A stretch of DNA of 64,000 bases from Flavimobilis soli. GTDB taxonomy: Bacteria > Actinomycetota > Actinomycetes > Actinomycetales > Cellulomonadaceae. The position numbers and the translations under genes were made by a program. The DNA lies in assembly GCF_002564025.1 (NCBI RefSeq), contig NZ_PDJH01000001.1, forward strand, positions 992,001 through 1,056,000, read 5' to 3'. The first letter of the stretch is position 1. Every line of letters starts with the position of its first letter. Of this stretch, positions 42,099 to 51,300 are shown one piece after another. The notes beneath the pieces were generated by a model that was not told the origin of the DNA, searched no databases, and saw only the letters and a program-made list of their open reading frames with translations.

Positions 42099-42904
42099 CG
42101 TGCACCTCCGTCCGAACCTGCCACCGGCGTGCCCGGGCGGCCGCGGCCGAACCGGTCGGCTCCGCCGCGCGCACCGGTCACCGCGGCGAGCAGGTCCTCG
42201 TAGCTCGTCTGCGCGGCCTCGAACACGCCGTTGAGGCGCCCGAGGCGCAGCACGGCGATGCGGTCCGCGACGGCGTGCACGTCGGCCATGTTGTGGCTCA
42301 CGAGCACGACCGCGTGCCCGAGGTCGCGCAGCCGCTCGACGAGGGTGAGGACCTCCGCGGTCTGCGCGATGCCGAGCGCCGCCGTCGGCTCGTCGAGCAC
42401 GACGACGCGCGGGTCGCCCAGGAGCGAGCGCGCGACGGCGACGGCCTGACGCTGCCCGCCGGACAGCGCCGAGACGGGCATGCGCACCGACGGCACCCGC
42501 GCGGCGAGCTGCGAGAGCAGCTCCCACGCGCGCTTCTCCATCTCGACCTCGTCGAGGAAGCCGCCACGTACGGCCTCGTTGCCGAGGAAGAGGTTCTCGA
42601 CGACGTCGAGCGGCTCGCAGAGGGCGAGGTCCTGGAACACCGTCGCGATGCCGAGGGCGCGCGCCCGCGCGGGCGACGAGAAGACGACGGGCTCGCCGTC
42701 GACCTCGATCGTGCCCGTGTCCGCGCTCAGGGCGCCCGAGACGATCTCGACGACGGTCGACTTCCCTGCGCCGTTGTCACCGACGATCGCGAGGACCTCG
42801 CCCGCACGGATGTCGAGGTCGACGTCCACGAGCGCGCGCAGCGCTCCGTAGCTCTTCGAAACGCCGCGCAGCGACATGACCGGCTGCGTACCGGACGTGC
42901 TCAT
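42095..42904 (-). CDS. Sugar ABC transporter ATP-binding protein, single ATPase domain
   Basis: 269 residues. Walker A GDNGAGKST (42-50), Q-loop TVFQDLAL, signature LSGGQRQAVAVARSLL (near 147), Walker B VVVLDEPTAAL and switch His in VLVSHNM. Unlike RbsA/XylG, which carry two ATPase domains, this is a single domain as in FrcA-type importers, so it should act as a homodimer. The C-terminal 30 residues are Gly/Arg-rich and probably disordered. It overlaps the permease start by four bases, and its own start abuts the stop of the binding-protein gene. Confidence 0.92.
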   Translation of the reverse strand: MSTSGTQPVMSLRGVSKSYGALRALVDVDLDIRAGEVLAIVGDNGAGKSTVVEIVSGALSADTGTIEVDGEPVVFSSPARARALGIATVFQDLALCEPLDVVENLFLGNEAVRGGFLDEVEMEKRAWELLSQLAARVPSVRMPVSALSGGQRQAVAVARSLLGDPRVVVLDEPTAALGIAQTAEVLTLVERLRDLGHAVVLVSHNMADVHAVADRIAVLRLGRLNGVFEAAQTSYEDLLAAVTGARGGADRFGRGRPGTPVAGSDGGAR

Positions 42905-43996
42905 CTACTCCTCCTCCGTCAGGCCTGCGGCGGTGCAGGCCTGGGTGAACGGTTCGACGCAGATCTCCCCGAGCGTGAAGACGCCCTTGCGGAGGATGAC
43001 CGGCTCGATCTCGTCGCGGGTCACGGCGAACGGGGCGAGCAGCATCGTCGGGACGCCGCGCACCTCGGTCGGCGCCTCGACGTCCTCGCCGCGAGCGAGG
43101 AGGACGGCGGCGTCGGCGGCGAGCGCCGCCTGCTGCTCGATGTCCTTGTACACGGTCATGAACTGGTCGCCCGTGACGATGCGCTGGATCGCGGCGAGCT
43201 CGGCGTCCTGGCCCGTGACGAGCGGCTTGTCCTCGATGCCCGCGGCGCGCATCGCCGAGATCGCGCCTGCGGCGAGGCCGTCGTTCGCCGCGTACACGGC
43301 GACGACGTCGTCGCGGTAGCGGCCCAGCTGCGTCGCGACCCACTCCTGGGCCTTGTCAGGGCTCCAGTCGGAGATCGTGGTCTCCGCGAGGATCGTCAGG
43401 TCGGTCGTCCCCAAGACGCCCATGACGCTCTGGCTCAGGCCCGGGCTGTTCGCGTCCGTGACGGCGCCGTGCGCCACGAGGACGCCGCCGGTGGTGATGC
43501 CGTCCTTCTCGAGCCCGTCGACGAGGGCCTGCGCCTGCAGGCGGCCGACGCGCGCCGGGTCGAACGAGATGTAGTACGCGACGTCCGGGTCCTCGAGGTA
43601 GCGGTCGTACGCGATGACCGGCACGCCGCGGGCGGTCGCGGCGGCGACGATGCTCAGGGCTGCCTGCGCGTCGACCGCGGCGAGGACGAGGACGTCGGCG
43701 CCGCGGATGAGGAACGACTCGGCCTGCTGCTGCTGGCGTGCGGCGTCCTGCTGCGCGTTCGCGTAGAGCACGGTGCACTCGGCGCACGTGCCCGCGACGG
43801 TCTTCTCGAACGACGGGCGGTCGAGCGTCTCGTAGCGTGCCGTCTTGGTCTCGGGGAGAAGGAGGGCGATGGTCGGCCGGCCGTCGTCGGCTCTCGTCGC
43901 GCTGCCGGCGCACCCGGCGAGGACGCTCGTGGCGGCGAGCAGCATGGCGACGACGGCGGCAAGGCGCCGCGGGCGCCGCTCGTGGGTGCGGGTCAC
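42905..43996 (-). CDS. Sugar-binding lipoprotein of ABC transporter (XylF-like)
   Basis: 363 residues from GTG 43996. A lipoprotein signal peptide ends in LAGCA, with Cys29 the lipidated residue. The periplasmic-binding-protein type 1 fold shows IALLLPETKTARYETLDRP, ARQQQQAESFLIRGADVLVLAAVD, ARGVPVIAYDRYLED and VTGQDAELAAIQRIVTGDQFMTVYKD, typical of xylose-binding XylF/ChvE proteins. Two extra Cys (CAEC near 68) and a C-terminal pair (CVEPFTQAC) may form disulfides. It captures the sugar outside the membrane. The GTG overlaps the ROK stop by four bases. Confidence 0.9.
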   Translation of the reverse strand: MTRTHERRPRRLAAVVAMLLAATSVLAGCAGSATRADDGRPTIALLLPETKTARYETLDRPSFEKTVAGTCAECTVLYANAQQDAARQQQQAESFLIRGADVLVLAAVDAQAALSIVAAATARGVPVIAYDRYLEDPDVAYYISFDPARVGRLQAQALVDGLEKDGITTGGVLVAHGAVTDANSPGLSQSVMGVLGTTDLTILAETTISDWSPDKAQEWVATQLGRYRDDVVAVYAANDGLAAGAISAMRAAGIEDKPLVTGQDAELAAIQRIVTGDQFMTVYKDIEQQAALAADAAVLLARGEDVEAPTEVRGVPTMLLAPFAVTRDEIEPVILRKGVFTLGEICVEPFTQACTAAGLTEEE

Positions 43997-45174
43997 GAGG
44001 CTCCTCCTCTCGTGGTGACGTCGACGTGCTCGAGCGCGAGCAGCAGCGCACCGTGCAGCTCGGCCGACGCGCCCAGCTCGCCGCTCACGACGGGGACGGG
44101 CCCCACGTTCGACGGGATCGCGCGGCGGGACAGCACTGCGCGCAGAGGATCGAGGAGGACGTCGCCCGCCTCGGCGAGCTGCCCGCCGACGACGACGACC
44201 TCCGGGTCGACGAGGTTGCACACGTTCGCGACCGAGATGCCCAGGTGCGAGCCGGCGTCCTCGAGGACGCGGCGGCAGCCCAGGTCGCCCTCACGGGCGC
44301 GCTGGAGCACGTTCGCCATGGACAGGTGCCCGTGGCTGCCCTCGAGCATGCCGAGGATGACGGGTGCGCCGACGTACATCTCGAGGCAGCCGCGGTTGCC
44401 GCAGCGGCACACGGGCCCGGCGTCGTCGATCGTCGTGTGGCCGATCTCCCCTGCTGTGCCCGCGCGACCGTGGAAGATCTTGCCGTCGAGCAGCAGGCCG
44501 GCGCCGACCCCGTGCGAGATGCGGATGTAGACGACGTGCTCGAAGCCGCGGGCGGCCCCGCGGCGGGCCTCGGCGAGCGCGCCGAGGTTCGCGTCGTTGT
44601 CGACGTAGACGGGCGCGGGCACCTGCTGGCCGAGCGTCTCGGTGACGGACACGCCGTCCCACCCGCGAAGGAGACCGCGCGTGGAGACCTCGCCGGTGCG
44701 GATGTCGACCGGGGCGGCGACGCCGACGCCGACGCCGAGGAGCTCGGACGGCTCGGCGCCCACCTGCTCGAGCATCTCCCCGAGGAGCAGCGCGACCCGG
44801 TCGAGACCGATGTCGGCGCGATGGTCGGGGGCGAGCGGCATGCGCTGCTCGGCGACGACCTGGTGCGCGGTGTCCGCGAGCGCGACGCGCAGGGTGCGCG
44901 CCCCGAAGTGCACGCCTGCGACGAGGCCGAGGGTTCGGGCGAGCGTGACCTGGTGGGCGCGGCGGCCGGAGCGGGAGGTCGGCGACGTCGTCAGGACGCC
45001 GGCGGCGGCGAGCTCCTTGACGATGTTGGAGACCGTGGCCGGGGACAGCCCTGTGACGCCAGCCAGCTCGACCTGCGTGAGGGCGCCGCGCTGCTGGACC
45101 GCTCCCACGATCCGGGCTCTGTTCGCTTCCCGAAGGGAAGTCTGAGAGCCCGGCGTCACCCGGTCGTTGCTCAC
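43993..45174 (-). CDS. ROK-family transcriptional regulator (XylR/NagC-like)
   Basis: 393 residues from GTG 45174. An N-terminal winged helix (about 15-75, GALTQVELAGVTGLSPATVSNIVKEL) is fused to a ROK sugar-kinase-like domain with VAGVHFGARTLRVALAD, EIGHTTIDDAG and the zinc motif CRCGNRGCLEMY near 258. ROK regulators repress sugar operons and release DNA on sugar binding. As first gene of the ABC operon, it probably controls it. TAGGCT lies six bases before the GTG with no ribosome binding site, so the operon transcript would be leaderless for the repressor. Confidence 0.9.
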   Translation of the reverse strand: MSNDRVTPGSQTSLREANRARIVGAVQQRGALTQVELAGVTGLSPATVSNIVKELAAAGVLTTSPTSRSGRRAHQVTLARTLGLVAGVHFGARTLRVALADTAHQVVAEQRMPLAPDHRADIGLDRVALLLGEMLEQVGAEPSELLGVGVGVAAPVDIRTGEVSTRGLLRGWDGVSVTETLGQQVPAPVYVDNDANLGALAEARRGAARGFEHVVYIRISHGVGAGLLLDGKIFHGRAGTAGEIGHTTIDDAGPVCRCGNRGCLEMYVGAPVILGMLEGSHGHLSMANVLQRAREGDLGCRRVLEDAGSHLGISVANVCNLVDPEVVVVGGQLAEAGDVLLDPLRAVLSRRAIPSNVGPVPVVSGELGASAELHGALLLALEHVDVTTRGGAS

Positions 45175-45180
45175 GCGGTG

Positions 45181-45186
45181 AGCCTA
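45181..45186 (-). promoter_or_regulatory. -10 box of the ROK-ABC operon, leaderless geometry
   Basis: TAGGCT on the minus strand followed by CACCGC and then GTG 45174. Confidence 0.6.
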
Positions 45187-45306
45187 CACGCGCGAGGGCT
45201 GCAAAGACGCGGTTCCGGGACGGCTCGGGACGCGCGCCGACCGATTCGCGAGAAGCATCGCGGCGCGACCGTGCTGCGTTCAGGTCTTGACGACGGGCAG
45301 ACGACG

Positions 45307-45348
45307 CGCAGGCGCCCGGCCGGGGTCTCCCCCGACCGGGCGCCTGCG
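45307..45348. terminator. Terminator of the amylopullulanase gene
   Basis: A 13-bp perfect stem (CGCAGGCGCCCGG at 45307-45319 with CCGGGCGCCTGCG at 45336-45348), 21 bases after the stop. On the minus strand it lies between the amylopullulanase gene and the ROK promoter. Confidence 0.75.
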
Positions 45349-45369
45349 CTGTCTTGGCCTGTCAGTACC

Positions 45370-48300
45370 TCAGCGGCGAGCCGCCTTGGTGACCTTGACC
45401 TTGACGGTCGTGCTCTTGCCCGAGACGGTGCTCGAGCCCGAGTACTTCACGGTGATCGCCTTGGTCTTGGCCTTGTTCGCGAACGAGCGCGGCAGCGTGA
45501 TCGTCGCCTTGCCCTTCTTGATGGTGGCCTTGCCGAGCGTCTTACCGCGAGCGACGACCTTGACCGTGCCGGTCGCCTTGCCCGCCGGGGCGGACACGGT
45601 GACCTTCACCTTGGCCCGCTTGCCGACCTTGGCCCCCGACACCTTGACCTTGACCTTGGCGCTCGCCTTCGTGACCTTGAGCGTGCCTGCCGCCGAGGAC
45701 GAGGCCTCGACCTTCGACGAGCCCAGGTAGTAGGCGCGGACCTTGGTGCTGCCGAGCTTGGCCACGGCCTTCTTCGACAGCTTGACCTTGGCGACGCCGT
45801 TCTTGACGCTCGCCGAGCCCAGGACCTTCTTGCCGGAGCGGATCTCGACCTTGCCGGTGGCCGGCACCGCGCTGCGGACCCGCACGGTCCACGTGACCGC
45901 GGATCCGAGCTTCGCCGTGCGCTTCGTCGGCGACAGGACCGTCGTCGACGTCGCCTTGACCGGCGTGGCCGGCCGCGGCTTGATCGTGACCTTCAAGCCG
46001 GCCGAGGTGGACGCGGCGACCGTCGTCGAGCCCGAGTACACCGCGACGAGCGACCGGGCGCCCGGCTTCGAGGTGAACGAGGCGGGCAGGACGACCGACG
46101 CGCGGCCGCTCGCGAGCGTGCCCGTGGCGAGGACGGTCGAGCCCTCGCGGACCTGCACCGTGCCCGTGGGCACGACACCCTTGGCCGTGACGACCGCCTC
46201 GACCGTGACCCGGTCACCCTGGGTGGCCGTCGCGGTCTTGGTCGTGAGCGTCGTCGTCGAGGCGATCTTCGCCGGGGTGGCGCCGCCCTTCGCCTGGGTG
46301 AGCACCGCGACGGTGCGCCCCGGGATCGTGACGGTGCCGGTGGCCGCGTCCCACGTCGTCGTCTTCACGACGGCGTCGGACCCGTCCTTCTGGACCTTCG
46401 ACAGCTCGTAGGCACGGCCCTCGAGGCCGGGCACCTTCTCCGTGATGGGCGCCGGGCTCGCGTTGAACACGACGAGCACGCCGTCCAGTGCGGGGTCGAC
46501 GTCCGTGCCGACCTTGTCGTCGACGTGCATGACGAGCAGGCCGGGGGTCGCGTCAACGCCCGAACCGGGGAAGGAGACCTTCTGCTTGATGAGGTCCGCG
46601 CTGCCGAGCCGCAGGAGCGGCGTCGAGTAGCGCAGGCGCAGCAGGTCGAGAGCCTGGTCGTTGGCCGCGGCGATGTCCGCCGGCGACGGCTTGAGCGCGG
46701 GGTTGGCGAGGAGCGGGCGCATGATGCCCCACTTCTCCTCGTTCTTCTCCTTGCTCGGCAGGCCGACGCCGAAGTTGTTGCTCTGACCGGTCCAGTCGAT
46801 CTTGTTGAAGTGGTCGCCCGAGTTGTAGCTGTCCCGGTCGAGCGACTTGGAGCGCAGCAGGTCCGTGCCCGCGTGCCAGAACGACGGGGTCTGCGACAGC
46901 GCAGCCGTCGCGAGCGACAACGTGTTCATGCGGACGCGGTCGGCCATCGGCGTGGACGTCGGCAGCTTGAGCGTCAGCAGGTCGAACAGGGTCTCGTTGT
47001 CGTGCGCGTCGACGTACGTGATGACCTCGCCCGGCTCGCTCGCGTAGCCTGCCGGGGCACCGCGGTAGTCGATCTCGTCACCGCGCTGGGCCTGACCCGA
47101 GCTCGTCACGAACGTGTAGTCCTCGAGGTTGCCCGCGAGACCCAGGCGGACCAGGTCGGACTGGTGCGCGAGGTCCGCCAGCTCGGCCGCGGAGCCGTTG
47201 TTGACGCCCCCGTCACCGCGCCGGTTCCCGTTCGGGTCGGTGCCCAGACCGGTGCCGAAGCCCTGCTCGAACGTCGAGCCGCCGTCGACCGGGCTGCCGC
47301 CGTGGACGGCGTCGCGCAGGCGGTCGGAGAACGTCCCGATGCCGGTGCCGTTCAGCTGGCCCTGCGTCGCCTGCTCGAAGCGGGCGTTGTTCGCCACCTC
47401 GCCGAAGTTCCAGCCCTCGCCGTACAGGTAGATCGACTTTCCGTCGACACCGTCGCGCGAGAGCGTGAGCTCGTCGAGCGCCTCCCGGACGGCGAGCATG
47501 TTCGCCTTCGAGTGGTGCCCCATGAGGTCGAAGCGGAACCCGTCGATCTTGTAGTGCTTGGCCCACGTGACGACCGAGTCGACCATGAGCTTCTGCGCCA
47601 CGAGGTTCTCCGTCGCGACGTTCGAGCAGCACGTCGAGGTCTCGACGCCGCCCGTCGCGCTGAGCCGCTGGTAGTAGCCCGGCACGACCCGGTCGAGGAC
47701 CGACTTCGGGTCCTGGCCGGCCGCCGCGGTGTGGTTGTACACGACGTCCTGGACGACCTGCAGGCCGTTCTTGTGCAGGGCGCCGACCATCGTGCGGTAC
47801 TCGGCGACGCGGGCGCCGCCGTCCTGGTTGCCCTCGGAGGCGTACGAGCCCTCGGGGGTCGTGTAGTGCATGGGGTCGTAGCCCCAGTTGAAGCCGTCCG
47901 CGTCCTTGATCGCGGCGACCGCCGCCTGCTGCTCCTCGCTGTCGGGGGCGAAGCCGGACAGGTCTGCGGTCGTGGCCTGCTTGCTGCGGTCCTCCTCGAT
48001 CGTCGCGATGTCGAAGCTGGGCAGGAGGTGCACGGTGTTCATGCCCGCCTCGGCGAGCTTGCGCAGGTGCTTGACGCCGTCACCCTCCCCCGCGAACGCG
48101 AGGTAGGTGCCGCGCTGCTCCTCGGGCACGCTCGGGTCCGAGATCGAGAAGTCGCGGATGTGCAGCTCGTAGATGCTGCGGTCCACGTCGCGCTCGATCG
48201 TCGGCGCCGCCGTCGTGGCCCAGTCGGTCGGCCGGAAGGCCGGGTCCGCGAGGTCGACGAGCACCGAGTGCGTCGAGTTGAGGGTCAGGCCCACGGAGTA

Positions 48301-51300
48301 CGGGTCGGTGACGACGTTGTGCTCGACCTGGCCGGTCGAGGGCACGTAGACCTCGATGTCGTACTTGTAGGGCTTGTTCTTCCAGGACGCCTCACCCGCG
48401 GTGACCCACGAGCCGTCCGCCTGACGCACCGCGGGGACCTCGGTCGGGTCGGACGTGATGTCGCCGTCCGTCCAGACGAGGGTCGTCACGGTGCGTGCCG
48501 TCGGCGCCCAGACCGCGAGGGTCGGGACGTCGCCGGCCCACGCGACGCCGAGCGTGCGGTCCTCGACCGCGGCGAACACGTCGTCGAGCACCGGGGCGAT
48601 CTGGACGCCCGTGGCGTACTCGACACCTGCGTCGGAGCGCTGCACGAGGAAGAGCTGGCCGGTAAGGTACTCCTCGACCTGCTCGCGCGTGACGGACTCC
48701 GGCAGCTCGAGCGCCACGTAGGACGCCAGGTGCGGGTACTTCGTGCGGAGCGCGGCCGGGAGGCCGTCCGCGTCCTGCGTCAGCTCGACCGAGAGCGTGC
48801 CGGCCGGGACCGTGACGTTCTCCTTGTCGGCGGACAGCCCGCCCTCGGGGGCGGAGTACAGCGTCCACGTGCGGGACGCCGACTGGCCCGAGATGGCGCC
48901 GACCGGCAGCGCGACGGTGCGGGAGTCGAGCCACACGGCCCGCGAGCCCTCGCCCGCGACGGTCGTGTCAGCCATCGCCGTGAACTCCTTCGTCTCCATG
49001 TTGAGCGTGAAGACCATCTTCGCGTAGTCCGTCGGGACGGTGAACCCGAGGTTGGACCCGGGGTAGGCCTCGGCCCACGCCTTGTCGAGCGCGGCCTTCG
49101 CCTCGTAGGTGCCCTTCTTCAGGCGGTTCGTCTCGTACCGGTAGACGACGCCGTCGCGGTCCCAGTTCTGCAGCCACGAGCCGAGGCACTCGGGTGCCCA
49201 GGACGCGGCGCAGCCGAGCTGCGGCTGGATCGTGCCGGCGATCGTCGCGAAGCGGCTCTCGCTGCCCGGGTAGATCGCGGTGACGAAGTGCGACTCGTCG
49301 TCGTAGACGAACGTCACGGCCGTCTCGGCGTCGAGCACGAGCGGGATGTTGGCCCCGCCCGCGTCACGGTTGAGGCCGTAGTTCTCGTCCCACGAGTGAC
49401 CGACGACGACCTTGTACTCGTAGCTGCCCGCGGGCAGCGTGAACGTCGCCGAGTAGTTCGCGCCGACGCGCTCCGTGAGCTCGGCCTCGACGCACGTGGC
49501 GTCCCAGTCGGCGGCGCAGCCCATCTCGGAGTTGAGGCTGCCGGCGATCGAGACGACGGCGTCGCGCAGCGGCTCCGGCCCCTCGTTCGGCGCCTCACCC
49601 GTCGTGACGGACAGGACGCCCGTCGTCAGGTCGAGCGTGACGATCGCCGCGGGTGCGGCCTCGGTGATCTCGAAGGAGACGTTGTCGCCGTCCTCCGTGC
49701 CGTAGGCCGTGTCCAAGGACAGGCCGTCGACGGCCTTGACCTCGTACGTGCCGGGCTCGAGGTCCGTGAGGACCGCGCGGTAGGTGCCGTCGGCGCGCAG
49801 CTTCATCTGGTTGTCGAGGCACGTCTCCTTCCAGTCCGCGCCGCAGCGCGTCTGCGACTGGAAGCTGCCGACGAGCGAGAGCACCGGACCCTCGGCGGTG
49901 TTGGCGCCGAGCTTGGTGATCGGGTCGAAGTAGAACGTGATCGGACCGCCGGCGTGCGTGTAGGCGTAGTTCTCGCCGCCGGTCAGCGTGCCGTTGGAGT
50001 CGTAGTCACGACCCCAGTCGGTGCCGAACGCGAACTTGTAGGAGTACGAGCCCGCGGGGATGTCGAAGGTGCCTGCGTAGGAGCCGTTGGCACGCTCGGT
50101 GAGCGCGGTGCTCGCGCAGCCGGGCGTCCAGTCGGCGCAGCCGCCGATCTCGGTGCCGTGGCTGCCGGGGATCGTCAGGCGGTTGTCGACGTCGCTGCCG
50201 GCAGGGTAGCCAGCACCGTGGTCGTTGCCGACGACGGCGACGGTCGAGGTCTGCGACAGGTTGCCCTCGGCGTCGCGCACGACGACGCGGAGCTGGAGCA
50301 GGTCGCCGTCGGCGTAGCCGTGCGCCTCCGAGTCGAGGAAGACGCGCGGCGTCGTCGTGTCGTCGGTGCCGAGGAGCTTCCAGTCCTCGGTCCCGACGGC
50401 GCGGACGTAGAAGGACGTCTCGGCGTAGCGCTCGGTGCCGAGGTCGACGGAGATGTCCGCGAGCGGCCGCAGGCCGCCCGTCGGGGCGACGGTCGCCAGC
50501 TGCGGCGTGATCGGCTCTGCGTCGGCGACGAGCGGGGAACCTGCCTTGAGCACGACGGCGGAGAGCGCCGGGACCTCGAGCGTCACGGTGCCGTCGGCAC
50601 CCGACGTGACGCCGTCGTCCGTGCCATAGAGGGGCGTGAACGTCGCGTCCGGGGTGAGCGCCGTGAACGTGGCCGAGGCGGCCTGCGTCGCGTTGTTGAC
50701 CGCGACGAGGTACTCGACCATGTCCTCCGCTGCCGTGTCGACGCGCGAGAACGCGTAGATGCCGGCGTTCGAGTCGGCGTGCTGCTCGATCTGCGCACCG
50801 GAGGACAGCGCCGGGTGGGCGCTGCGCAGCTCGGCGAGCTCGGCGATGTGCGTGTAGAGCGCGGCGTCGGTGTCGAAGCGGTCGACGGCGCCGGCAACCG
50901 TGCCGTCGAGGAGCTTCTGCGACGTGAACTCGCCGACCTGCGACGCGAACAGCGACTGGCGGGCGTTCTTGTCCTTGCCGTCACCGACCGAGCCGACGAA
51001 GCCCTGCTCGTCGCCGTAGTAGACGACGGGCTGGCCGCGCGTGAGGTACATGAGCGAGTGCGCGAGCTGCGAGCGCTTCTCGGCGGCGTCCTTGTCCTTG
51101 ACGAAGTAGCCGATGCGGCCCATGTCGTGGTTGCCGAGGAAGGTCGGCAGGGAGTGCGCGTTCTTCGTCGCGGTCGTGTAGTAGTCGTCGCCCTCGAAGA
51201 GCGCCGTCAGGTTGGAGGCCTTGCCACCCTGCGCCCAGACGGCGGCCGCGTCCTGGAACGTGAAGTCGAGGACGGCGTCCATGTCGGAGTCACGCAGGTA

